Shown piece after piece: positions 46,654 through 56,200 of a stretch of DNA of 64,000 nucleotides; position 1 is the first letter of the stretch; every line of letters starts with the position of its first letter. The DNA comes from Cellulomonas timonensis. GTDB taxonomy: Bacteria > Actinomycetota > Actinomycetes > Actinomycetales > Cellulomonadaceae. The stretch is taken from positions 62,001 through 126,000 of the forward strand of contig NZ_FCOT01000009.1 in assembly GCF_900046455.1 (NCBI RefSeq). The letters run 5' to 3'. The translations under genes were made by a program, and so were the position numbers. The notes below the pieces were generated by a model that saw only the letters and a list, made by a program, of their open reading frames with translations, made no database searches and was not told where the DNA came from.

Positions 46654-46694
46654 GCGCCCAGCCGATGAGCGCCCAGCCGACGAGCGCCCAGCCG
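46650..46694 (+). repeat. Three tandem 15-bp repeats at the PP2C start
   Basis: ATGAGCGCCCAGCCG occurs twice, then ACGAGCGCCCAGCCG. Each unit encodes Met/Thr-Ser-Ala-Gln-Pro. Copy number would change protein length in frame and create or remove alternative start codons. Confidence 0.85.
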
Positions 46695-47402
46695 GTGTGG
46701 GGGGCCGCGACGGACATCGGCACGCGGCGGGCCTCCAACGAGGACAGCTTCGTGGCGGAGCCCCCGGTCTTCGTGGTCGCCGACGGGATGGGCGGCCACG
46801 CGGCCGGCGAGGTGGCGAGCGCCGCGGCGGTGAGCGCGCTGCGCCGGCTCGTCAAGGCCCAGGACGTGCGCGAGGAGGATGTGCGGCTTCGGCTCGAGGC
46901 GGCGCGGTCGCTGCTGCAGGCGTTGCCGCCGACGCTGGGCCGCAGCCCGGGCACCACCGTCACCGGGGTGATCCTGACCTCGCGCGACGGTGTGCCGCAC
47001 TGGCTCATGGTGAACCTCGGCGACTCCCGCACCTACCGGTTGCAGGGCGACGTGCTCGAGCAGCTCAGCGTGGACCACTCCGAGGTGCAGGAGTTGGTCG
47101 ACGCCGGCCACATCTCGCCCGCGGAGGCCGCGCACCACGCGCGTCGCCACGTGGTGACGCGGTCGCTCAGCGCGGCGTCGTCGCTCGCGGCCGACTACCT
47201 GCTGGTGCCGGTGGAGCAGGGCGACCGGATGCTGGTCTGCTCCGACGGGCTGACAGGCGAGCTCGACGACGCGATGATCGCGGGCCTGCTGCGCTCTCGG
47301 CCGCACCCGCAGGACGCCGCCGAGGCGCTGGTGGCGGCCGCGGTGGCCGCCGGGGGGCGGGACAACGTCACTGTGGTCGTGGTGGACGCTCCGCAGCCGT
47401 GA
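46650..47402 (+). CDS. PP2C-family serine/threonine protein phosphatase
   Basis: A 250-residue Mg/Mn-dependent phosphatase. Metal-binding residues are Asp32 in RRASNEDSF, Asp45-Gly46 in VVADGMGGHAAGE, the LGDSRTYR block, CSDGLTGEL and GGRDNVTVVVV. It has no membrane helix. It should reverse Ser/Thr phosphorylation read by the overlapping RDD-FHA protein. The ATG begins a run of three 15-bp repeats (MSAQP, MSAQP, TSAQP), so translation might also start at 46665. The 3' end overlaps the convergent rarD-like gene by 35 bp. Confidence 0.92.
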   Translation: MSAQPMSAQPTSAQPVWGAATDIGTRRASNEDSFVAEPPVFVVADGMGGHAAGEVASAAAVSALRRLVKAQDVREEDVRLRLEAARSLLQALPPTLGRSPGTTVTGVILTSRDGVPHWLMVNLGDSRTYRLQGDVLEQLSVDHSEVQELVDAGHISPAEAAHHARRHVVTRSLSAASSLAADYLLVPVEQGDRMLVCSDGLTGELDDAMIAGLLRSRPHPQDAAEALVAAAVAAGGRDNVTVVVVDAPQP

Positions 47403-48423
47403 CGGGCTGCCCGGGCTGATCCGCCGGCCCGGCCTGATCGGTGGCGACGACGGGCGGCGCGAGGGGCGCGGCGTGGTGCCGCAGACGGGTCTGGGCCCGT
47501 CGGGCGCGCAGGCCGTCGACGCTCAGCACGATGAGCGCGAGCCACACCAGGCTGAAGCCCCACCACCTCGCCGGCGGCATCGCCTCGCGGAACACCAGGA
47601 CCCCGATGGCGAACTGCATCATGGGCGCGAGGTACTGCATCATCCCCACGATGCTCAGCGGGAGGCGGCGCGCCGCGGAGCCGAACAGCAGCAGCGGGAC
47701 GGCGGTGATGACGCCGGAGGCGACGAGGGCGACGACGTGCCAGCCGCCGTGCGCCACGAACGTCCCGTTGCCGGAGACCTCGAGCACCATGAGGTAGCCG
47801 AGGGCGACGGGGGCCAGCACGAGGGTCTCGACGGCGAGGCCGGGCACGGCGCCGACGGTGCGGCCCACCCGGTTCTTCAGCAGCCCGTAGAGGCCGAAGG
47901 ACCCGGCCAGGGCGAGGGCGATCCACGGCAGGCGCCCGGATCCGACGGTGATGACCACCACGGCGGTGGCGCCGATCCCCACGGCCGCCCACTGCGCGGG
48001 GCGCAGTCGCTCATGCAGCACGAGCACCGCCAGCGCGACGGTGACGAGGGGGTTGATGAAGTACCCGAGCGCGGCGTCGACCACCTGGTCGGAGAGCACC
48101 CCGTACACGAACACGAGCCAGTTGATGGCGAGCACGACGGCTGCCACGACGAGCAGGCCCATGGTGCGCGGGGAGCGCAGCGTGGTGGCGAACGGTCGCC
48201 AGCCGCGCGTCACGGCGAGGAGCAGCACGCAGAATCCGAGCGACCAGATGATGCGGTGCCCGATGATCTCCACGGCTCCGGCGGGCTGGAGCAGGGGGAA
48301 GTAGAGCGGCAGCATCCCCCAGAGCACGTAGGCGCTGAGGCCGGTGGCGAGGCCGACCCGGTCGAGGGTTCCGGGGTCGGAGCCGCGCGCGGCAGGCTCG
48401 GCGGCGGGGGAGTCGGTGGTCAC
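47368..48423 (-). CDS. RarD-like EamA family transporter
   Basis: A 351-residue ten-helix permease of the drug/metabolite superfamily. The N-terminal block ATGLSAYVLWGMLPLYFPLL, then EIIGHRIIWSLGFC, NWLVFVYGVLSDQVVDAALGYFINPL and YLAPMMQFAIGVLVFREAM match RarD (chloramphenicol-sensitive) proteins. The substrate is unknown. The C-terminal 45 residues are a hydrophilic tail that overlaps the end of the convergent PP2C gene. ATG start; a 245-bp divergent gap separates it from the ferredoxin reductase gene. Confidence 0.9.
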   Translation of the reverse strand: MTTDSPAAEPAARGSDPGTLDRVGLATGLSAYVLWGMLPLYFPLLQPAGAVEIIGHRIIWSLGFCVLLLAVTRGWRPFATTLRSPRTMGLLVVAAVVLAINWLVFVYGVLSDQVVDAALGYFINPLVTVALAVLVLHERLRPAQWAAVGIGATAVVVITVGSGRLPWIALALAGSFGLYGLLKNRVGRTVGAVPGLAVETLVLAPVALGYLMVLEVSGNGTFVAHGGWHVVALVASGVITAVPLLLFGSAARRLPLSIVGMMQYLAPMMQFAIGVLVFREAMPPARWWGFSLVWLALIVLSVDGLRARRAQTRLRHHAAPLAPPVVATDQAGPADQPGQPVTAAERPPRPQ

Positions 48424-48668
48424 TTGCTGAACCTATGTCCCCGGCGTGCGGGGCCGCGCGATTCGTCCAGCCGCCGCGCCGCGAAGAGTGTCCGATCTGT
48501 CCGCATCGTGGCCGCTGGCTGAGGGCGCCCTTGGTCGCCGCCGTACACTGGCCGGGCATCAGCACGCCCGGCAGCCTGCCGCGCGGCGCGCCCGGCGGAC
48601 CCGTCCGTGGGCGAGCCCGCCGACCACCCCGTTGCCTGGGCTCCTCGACCGGAAGGCACCCGCGTCCC
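48424..48668. promoter_or_regulatory. Divergent intergenic region rarD-like / fpr
   Basis: This 245-bp gap must hold both promoters. A TACACT -10-like box at 48544-48549 on the plus strand is about 120 bp before the fpr start; no convincing -35 box precedes it. GGAAGG (48651-48656) is the likely fpr ribosome site. No palindrome of note and no extra gene seen. Confidence 0.4.
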
Positions 48669-50066
48669 GTGAGCACGAACCGACCTCTGCGTGTGGCCAT
48701 CGTCGGAGCCGGCCCCGCCGGCATCTACGCGGCCGACATCCTCTCGAAGACCGGGCTCGATGTGAGCATCGACCTCTTCGAGCGGCTGCCCGCGCCGTTC
48801 GGCCTCGTCCGCTACGGCGTGGCCCCCGACCACCCGCGGATCAAGCAGATCATCGTCGCCCTGCACAAGGTGCTCGAGCGCGGGGACATCCGGCTGCTCG
48901 CGAACGTGGAGTACGGCGTGGACCTCAAACTCGAGGACATGCGCCAGTTCTACGACGCGGTGATCTTCTCCACCGGCTCCATCCGCGACGCGGCGCTGCC
49001 CATCCCCGGCATCGACCTGGACGGCTCGTTCGGCGCCGCGGACTTCGTGTCCTGGTACGACGGGCACCCGGACGCGCCGCGCACCTGGCCGCTGGAGGCG
49101 CGCGAGGTCGCGGTGCTGGGCGCCGGCAACGTCGCGCTCGACGTCGCGCGCGTGCTGGCCAAGCACGCCGACGACCTGCTGCCCACCGAGATCCCGGCGA
49201 ACGTCTACGACATCCTCAAGGCGTCCCCGGTCACCGACGTGCACGTGTTCGCGCGTCGCGGCCCCGCCCAGGTGAAGTTCTCCCCGCTGGAGCTGCGGGG
49301 GCTGGGCCACGTGCCGGATGTGGACGTCATCGTGTACCCGGAGGACTTCGAGTTCGACGAGGGCTCGATGGCCGCGATCCACTCCTCGAACCAGACCAAG
49401 CAGGTCGTCAAGACCCTCACGGACTGGACGCTCAAGGAGCCGGAGGAGTTCACCGCGAGCCGCCGCATCCACCTGCACTTCCTGCACAAGCCCGTGGAGG
49501 TGCTCGGCGAGGACGGCAAGGTGGTCGGCCTGCGCACCGAGCGCACAGCGCTCAACGGCGACGGCAACGTCACCGGCACCGGCGAGACGCACGACTGGCC
49601 GGTGCAGGCGGTCTACCGCGCGGTGGGCTACTTCGGCTCGCCGCTGGTGGACATCCCGTTCGACGAGGTTGGCGGGGTCATCCCGAACCGCGAGGGCCGG
49701 GTGGTGGACGTGGACGGGGAGCCCGTGCCCGGCGTCTACGCCACCGGGTGGATCAAGCGCGGGCCTGTCGGCCTCATCGGCCACACCAAGTCGGACGCCT
49801 CGGAGACCATTCGCCACCTGGTGGAGGATGCGGGCGGGGTGGAGAGCCCGGCGCAGGAGTTCGCCACCGCGGCAGAGCCCGACCCGCAGGCCGTCGTCGA
49901 CTTCCTTGTCGCGCGTGGCGTGCAGCCCATCGAGTGGTCCGGCTGGGAGCAGCTCGACGCGTTCGAGCGCGCCCTCGGCGAGCCGCATGGGCGCGAGCGG
50001 ATCAAGGTGGTCCCGCGCGAGGAGATGGTCCAGATCGCGCTGGGCACGGTGCGCCCGCAGGGCTGA
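48669..50066 (+). CDS. Ferredoxin-NADP+ reductase (FprA/adrenodoxin-reductase type)
   Basis: A 465-residue flavoprotein resembling mycobacterial FprA and mitochondrial adrenodoxin reductase. The FAD fold begins RVAIVGAGPAGIYAADIL (residues 8-25), followed by APFGLVRYGVAPDHPRIK. The NADP fold is VAVLGAGNVALDVARVLA, with FARRGPAQVKFSPLELR and the C-terminal YATGWIKRGPVGLIGHTKSDA. It should exchange electrons between NADPH and ferredoxin for P450s or other redox enzymes. GTG 48669 places the FAD motif at the N-terminus; the frame is open further upstream without family-like sequence. Confidence 0.92.
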   Translation: MSTNRPLRVAIVGAGPAGIYAADILSKTGLDVSIDLFERLPAPFGLVRYGVAPDHPRIKQIIVALHKVLERGDIRLLANVEYGVDLKLEDMRQFYDAVIFSTGSIRDAALPIPGIDLDGSFGAADFVSWYDGHPDAPRTWPLEAREVAVLGAGNVALDVARVLAKHADDLLPTEIPANVYDILKASPVTDVHVFARRGPAQVKFSPLELRGLGHVPDVDVIVYPEDFEFDEGSMAAIHSSNQTKQVVKTLTDWTLKEPEEFTASRRIHLHFLHKPVEVLGEDGKVVGLRTERTALNGDGNVTGTGETHDWPVQAVYRAVGYFGSPLVDIPFDEVGGVIPNREGRVVDVDGEPVPGVYATGWIKRGPVGLIGHTKSDASETIRHLVEDAGGVESPAQEFATAAEPDPQAVVDFLVARGVQPIEWSGWEQLDAFERALGEPHGRERIKVVPREEMVQIALGTVRPQG

Positions 50067-50246
50067 CGCCGGGTTTTCAGACATCCCGTCAGGAACCGGG
50101 CGCGGGGCGCCTGGGAGTGGCGAGAATCACCGCAAAAATCACCTCTGATCTGCGATGTTCTTCTGTGGCTTGGTGGCTTACTAGGGCAATGACCCCCGGT
50201 TCGCCCGGGGCAACACCTGTGCCCACAGCCGAAGAGGGATTCGTCG
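50067..50246 (+). promoter_or_regulatory. Leader and promoter region of the giant surface protein gene
   Basis: A 180-bp gap with an AT-rich block (about 50125-50190) unusual for this DNA, including TACTAG, a possible -10. A small hairpin CCCCGG-TTCGC-CCGGGG at about 50193-50209 lies in the inferred leader. GAAGAGGGA (50231-50239) precedes the ATG. Confidence 0.45.
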
Positions 50247-53200
50247 ATGCAGCCCCGTCACCGTCACCTGCCCACTGCGCGTGTCGTCACCTCAGCGGAT
50301 CGACGGCTTCGCGGTGCGATCGCCTCGGCGCTCGTGGTGTGCCTCGCGGCGCTGACCCTCGGGGTTGTCGCCGCGCCGGCCACGGCGAACACGACGCTGC
50401 CCGTGCCGACCCTGAGCAAGACGGCCCAGGCGTCCACCGGGCCGCAGGGCGAGCTCGCGGTGGTGGGCGCTGGTGAGTCGGTGACGTTCCGGCTGGTCTT
50501 CGGCTGCTCGGTCACTGTGTGCACGGGCGCGCGCGTCACGGACGCGGTGCCCGCCGAACTCGAGGTCACCTCGGTGACGTCCACCGAGGGCGTCGTGGAG
50601 CCGTGGACGTCGAACAGCGGACCCGGCGGGGTCACCCCGCTCACGGTCACGCTCGGGGACTTCGCCTCCGGCGGCGGCGGCACGGTCACGGTGATCGCAC
50701 GATTCCGCGACCAGACGCCCGGGACACACGGGCCGGTGGTCAACACCGCGCAGATGACCACGGTGAGCCCAGTGGACCAGTCGCTGATCACCGCCACCGA
50801 CACGGCCGCGGTGAAGGGCGTGTTCCCCGCGGCGCCGGCGGCGACCGCGACGAAGGTGTGGGGCTCCTCGACGAGCGGGCAGTCGGGCGTCGACGAGCTC
50901 GCCGCGCCGGGCGCCACGAAGTCGCTGCCCTGTCGGCGGTCAACACCTCCAACATCACGGTGGACGCCATCACCATCTCCGAGCCGGTGAACCCGGCCGC
51001 GGCGACGGCGCCCGTGGGCACGGCATTCGACCTGCTCAACCTCGCGGCCACCGCGCCGCAGGTCACCTGGCCGGCCGGCGCCACGAGCGTCACCGTGACG
51101 ACCTTCCGGGGCTCGACGCCCAGCGCCCCGGCGACGTTCGCCCAGGGCCAGCCGGTCGCGTGGCCCGCCGACATCGCGCCCGGCGATGTCACCGGCTTCC
51201 GGTTCGAGTTCGCGGGGACGTTCCCGACGACCGGCTCGGCGGCCGACCGCACCGCTGGCATCGGGGTCGGGCTGACTCAGCGCGCGACGTCCCGCGCCGG
51301 CACGCCCATCCCGCCCACGGCGCAGCACGCGGTGACGGTGCGCAACCAGATCGGCGTCGACATCGTGGGCGACGACCCGGTCAACCCGGGCGACGAGGCC
51401 ACCGGCTCGGCTCTGAGCCCCGAGGCCACGTTCCAGATCGTGCGCCCGGTGTGGATCGCCACCACGGCGAAGTCCGTCAGCCCGACGACAATCGCCCTCG
51501 GCGGCGAGACTGCCGTGTTCACCCTGACCGGTCGTAACGCCTCCAACCAGTCGGTCACGTCGCTGGCGCTCGGCGACCCGGCGGCGGGCAGCACCACGGG
51601 CCTGCTCGGCGGCAGTGTCCTGACGTTCGACGGCTTCACGGCGGTCGCCTGGCCGGCTTGGGCCACTGGCGCGAAGCTGCATGTGACGTCCGCGTCCGCG
51701 GCCCCGGCTGTCATCCCGGTGGCGAATGCGGCGCAGCTGACCGGGCTCACGGGCCTGGCCGACCTCACCGGCTTCGAGCTCGTCTTCGAGGGGAACGTGC
51801 CCCAGGGCGCCTCGGTGGATGTCTCGTACCGGGTCAAGCCCGCGACGTCCGCTGTCGCGGCGCCCACCGGCGTCGTCAACTGCGTGGCGGCCACCGTCGC
51901 CACCACGGACGGGCCCGATGTGGTCGGCACGGACACCTCCGACCCGGCCTGCGCCACGCTCCGTGTCGTGGACCCGGTGCTGGCCGTGACCGCGGGGAAG
52001 ACCCTGTCGCAGACGAGCGTCTCGACGGCGCCGGGCTCCACGGTGATCGCTGGCCTCACCGCGACGGTGAGCGGCGGCAACGTCCAGCCCACGACCCTCG
52101 CGGTGCAGGACCCCGCCGTCTTCGGCGGCGCGGAGCAGGCGTGGTGGGACGCCATGCAGCCCACCGGGCTCAAGCTGACGATGGTGCCCGCGGAGACCAC
52201 GCTGACCGTGTACGCGACGACCGATGGCTCCACGTGGACGCCTGTGCTGGTCAAGCACGGCGGCACGTCGGGCCTGCTCGTCGACGAGGAGTTCAGCGCG
52301 GCGTCCAACCCCTCGACGTGGAAGGGCGTGCGCGCCGAGATGGTCCGGGACTCGGGCCAGTACTTCGCGACCAACGGCAAGATCCAGGTCAACCTGGGAT
52401 TCAAGGTCCGCACCGGCGCCGCGTTCGCGCATGGTGCGGTGCTCACCAACTGCGCTGCCGCCACCGCCGATCGGCTCGGCGCCGCGCAGGCGACCCACAC
52501 GACCACTGCCTGCCCCACCGTCAATGGCGTCGCGCTGGGCGCCGGCGAGCCCGCGCCGCTGACCAAGTCCATGAACGGCACGGCGCTCGAGGGCGCCGGG
52601 ACCCAGGTCACGGGGCTGCTCAAGTGGAACACCGGCGTGCTGGGCGGATCGCTGAACGAGGTGAAGGTCGGCGACTACAACCCGACCCCGGGTCACCAGG
52701 AGCGGCCGCTGGAGGGCGCCGGGAGCTTCTGGGAGTCCTTCGACGTGGTCGGCGTGGGCCCCATCGCCACCAGCCCTGCCGGGACCGCCGCCTATGACCC
52801 GTACCTGGTGTTCGACCAGGTGACGGGCGTGAAGTACTTCGACACCGTCACCGACACCTGGAAGACCGCCTCGAGCTTCGCCACTGTCTGCGCGGCTGGC
52901 GCCTGCGTCGGGACGTTCCCGGGGCTGACCCTGACCGCCACCGAGCGCGCCGTCGCCGGCGGCATCCGGCTCGTCTACGCCGAGCGTGCCGACCGCGCCG
53001 CGCGGATCGCCGCGCTGACGGCCGCGGGGGACCCGCGCGTCCTCGTCGCCCCGGCGGTGGGCTCTGGCGTCGCCACGGTGCCGGCGGGCAACGGCAACCC
53101 CCGCGAGATCAAGGTCATCGCCGTGCTGCGCGACACGCTGCGCTCGACGGGCGAGCCCGTCAACGACGCGCTCGCGTACAACGGCGCCACGAAGGGCAAC

Positions 53201-56200
53201 GTCGTCAACGACGGGTGGCTCTCCGGTTCCACCACGAGCGGCCCGGGTCTCAGCGGCTCGGCGTCCTCGCCGGCGTCCGACCGTGATGTGGCGATCCTCC
53301 CGGCCACGCTCACGCCTGACGCGACGAAGTCGTGGAGCCGTGCCGAGCTCGGCATCCCGAGCACGGAGGCTGGCCCGTATCCGTCCGCGCGCCTGACCTT
53401 GACCGGGAAGAACTCCTCGGGCATGCGGGTCGACACGATGACGATCACCGAGCCCGCCGCTGCGCCGGACGCGGCCACGGCGCCGTTCTCGAGCTTCACG
53501 ATCACGAAGATCGCGTCGATCTCCACGCCGGTCAGCACGCCGGCCGGCACCACTGTCGTGGTGCGGCTCAAGCGCGCAGGCGCGCCAGCCTTCGACGCGA
53601 CGACTTACGACCGCGCGCAGGCGCTGGCGCTGACGGCTTCCGACCTCGCCGATGTGGTGCAGGTCCAGGTCGGGTACGCGGGCCGCATCGACAGCGGACA
53701 GATCGCGACGGTGGTGCTCGACACCGAGCTGCGCGCGCGCAACCGGGTGACGACGGCCCCGATCGTCACGGCGGTCACCGTCGACAACACCGTCTCGGTG
53801 TCGTTGACGGACGCGCGGGTCTGCGTGGAGTCCGGCGACCCCGCGGCCGAGGACGCCGCGAACTGCAGGGCCAAGGTCGTCGCAGCCCTCGCCAGCGCGC
53901 CGATCGCCGTCGCCGCGAAGTCGCTCAAGGTGTCCACCACCAAGACGATCACGCCCGCGGTGCTCGACCGTGACCAGCGGGGCGCCGTCGGCGCGACGCT
54001 CGAGGTCTGGAACATCGGCAACACGGCCTCGGACGGCCTGGCGCTGGTGGACACGGCCGTGACCGATGGCGCCGCCCCGATGGGGATCACCCCGGTGGCG
54101 AGCGCCGCGACCTTCTACGACGCCATCGACCTCACCGGGGTGCGGGTGACCCAGGTTCCGTCCGCGTCGGGCGGCGCGGTCACCGCGCGGCTCGACGTGC
54201 ACACCGGCGGCGCCTTCACCGCAGGCGGCGCGGTCTCCGCGGTGGACGGCGGCACGCTCACGGCCACAGGCGGGGCCTGGACGGATGGCGTCGTCGTGCC
54301 GGCGGTCGCCAACGGCGCGTTGGCGCTGCCCGCCGGGGTGTCGAGCTGGGCCGACGTCGACGGCGTGCGAGTCACGTTCTTCGCGGCGTCGGGCCAGAAG
54401 CTGACGACCCCCTCGACGGCCAGCGCGAAGGTGTCGCTGACGGGGAAGCTGCGCGCGACGCTGCGCTCCACAGGCGCCGCGCCCACCGCGACGAGCACCG
54501 CCAACGTCCCGGCCGACCCGATGCCCAACCCGGGCGAGAGTGTGGTGGGCCGGGTGACCAACGGGTTCACCGGCTACGCGCAGGCCGATGACACCGCGAG
54601 CCCCGGCGCGCTGTTCACCAGTGCCCCGCACTCGTCCGCCGCGACGCTCCAGGTGCGGGCGGGGTCGATGAGCGTGGGGGTGAGCAAGGCCGTCGAGGGC
54701 GCGTCCACCACGTTCAACCCCGGCCAGTTCGCGACGTTCCGGCTGGAGTTCACGAACACGGGGACCGCCGACATCGTCGACCCGGTGGTGACGGACGTGC
54801 TGCCGGTGCTCAACGGCCGCGAGCAGCTCGTGCTCGACACCGCCGCCACGTCTGCCGCGCCCGCCACGGGCAGCAGGCCGTGGAGCCTGACGGGCACGTC
54901 GCTGCCCACCACGGGCGGCTCCCTGGCCTACGACCCTGTGACGCACCAGCTCACGTTCACGTGGCCTGCGGGGTCGGTGATCCGCCCGGGCGAGTCGGGC
55001 GTCATCCGGCTGCCGTTGCAGATCGCCGCGGGCGCCGAGGCGGGCGTGCCGATCCGGAACGTGTTCGGGCTGTCCACCGCGTCCTCGACGCGCCAGTTCA
55101 CGAGCTGCACCACCGGCACGTTCGGCGCCGCCGGCCTGCCCGCCGCGTCGTGCTCGGCGAACCGCTCCGTGGGCGTCAACACCTATGACACGTTCACCGC
55201 GACGAAGGGCGTGCGCACCGACGGCACGTTCGTGGCCTCCACGGGCCCGGCGACGACGTGCGCGCCGGCGGCCGACGGGCTGAGCCGCTCGACGGCCTGT
55301 GTCGCAGTCGCCACCCCGGGCGGGTCCATCGCCTGGCAGGCCCGGGTGGTCAACACGGGCAACGTCGACGGCACGCGGCTGTCGATGATCGACACGCTGC
55401 CGCACGCCGGCGACTCGTACCTGACCCCGGGCGGGCAGTCCCGCGGCAGTGCGTGGGCGCCCGTGTGGGACGGCGTCATGCCGACGCTGACGTACGCCCT
55501 CGCGGACGGCACGCGGCTCGGCGCGGCGGACGGCGTGACTCTCACGACGTACTACTCGACGCGCGATGACAGCGGCGTGGTCCCCGCGGACTACGACGTG
55601 ATCGACCCGCTCGTGTGGTCGCTGTTGGACGCGAGCGTCGACCCCGCCACGGTGCGGTCGCTGCGCTTCGTCGTCACGCTCCCGCTGGTGAACGGCCAGC
55701 GGGTGATGGTGCCGTTGGCGTCCGCCACGGTGGACTGGTCGATGACGGCGCCCGCCCAGGTCGCCGACGTGACGGCCGGGATGACCGCCTGGAACTCGTT
55801 CCGCTACCAGATCACCCCGGTCGGCAACATGGCCCGCCAGCTCGAGCCCGACAAGGTGGGCGTGCTGTTCCCGCACCGCCCGCTGACGGTGGTCAAGTCC
55901 GTCGACCAGTCGGCCCTCGCCTCGGCGTACCAGGTGGACCGCTCCTACGAGGTGCTGGTGACGTGCACCGTGCCGACTCCGGCCGGCACGACGGCGCTCA
56001 CCTTGCCCGCGGGCGGTGTGCTCACCCTCGACGCGGCGAACTCGTACCGCGCCCAGCTCGCCGCCCTCCCGGACTCCGCGTCCTGCACGGTGACGGAGAC
56101 CGGGGCCGCGGGCGCCGCGCGCGTGGAGTACGGCACGGGTGACTCCGCGACGCCGCTGTCCGGGCAGCCGGTGGCGGTCGTCATCGGCGCCACCGGCGCG

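Noticed and set aside
50925-50932. Phase-variable or programmed frameshift in the surface protein gene
   Set aside because: Only a CCC triplet is present; there is no slippery heptamer, long homopolymer or repeat.
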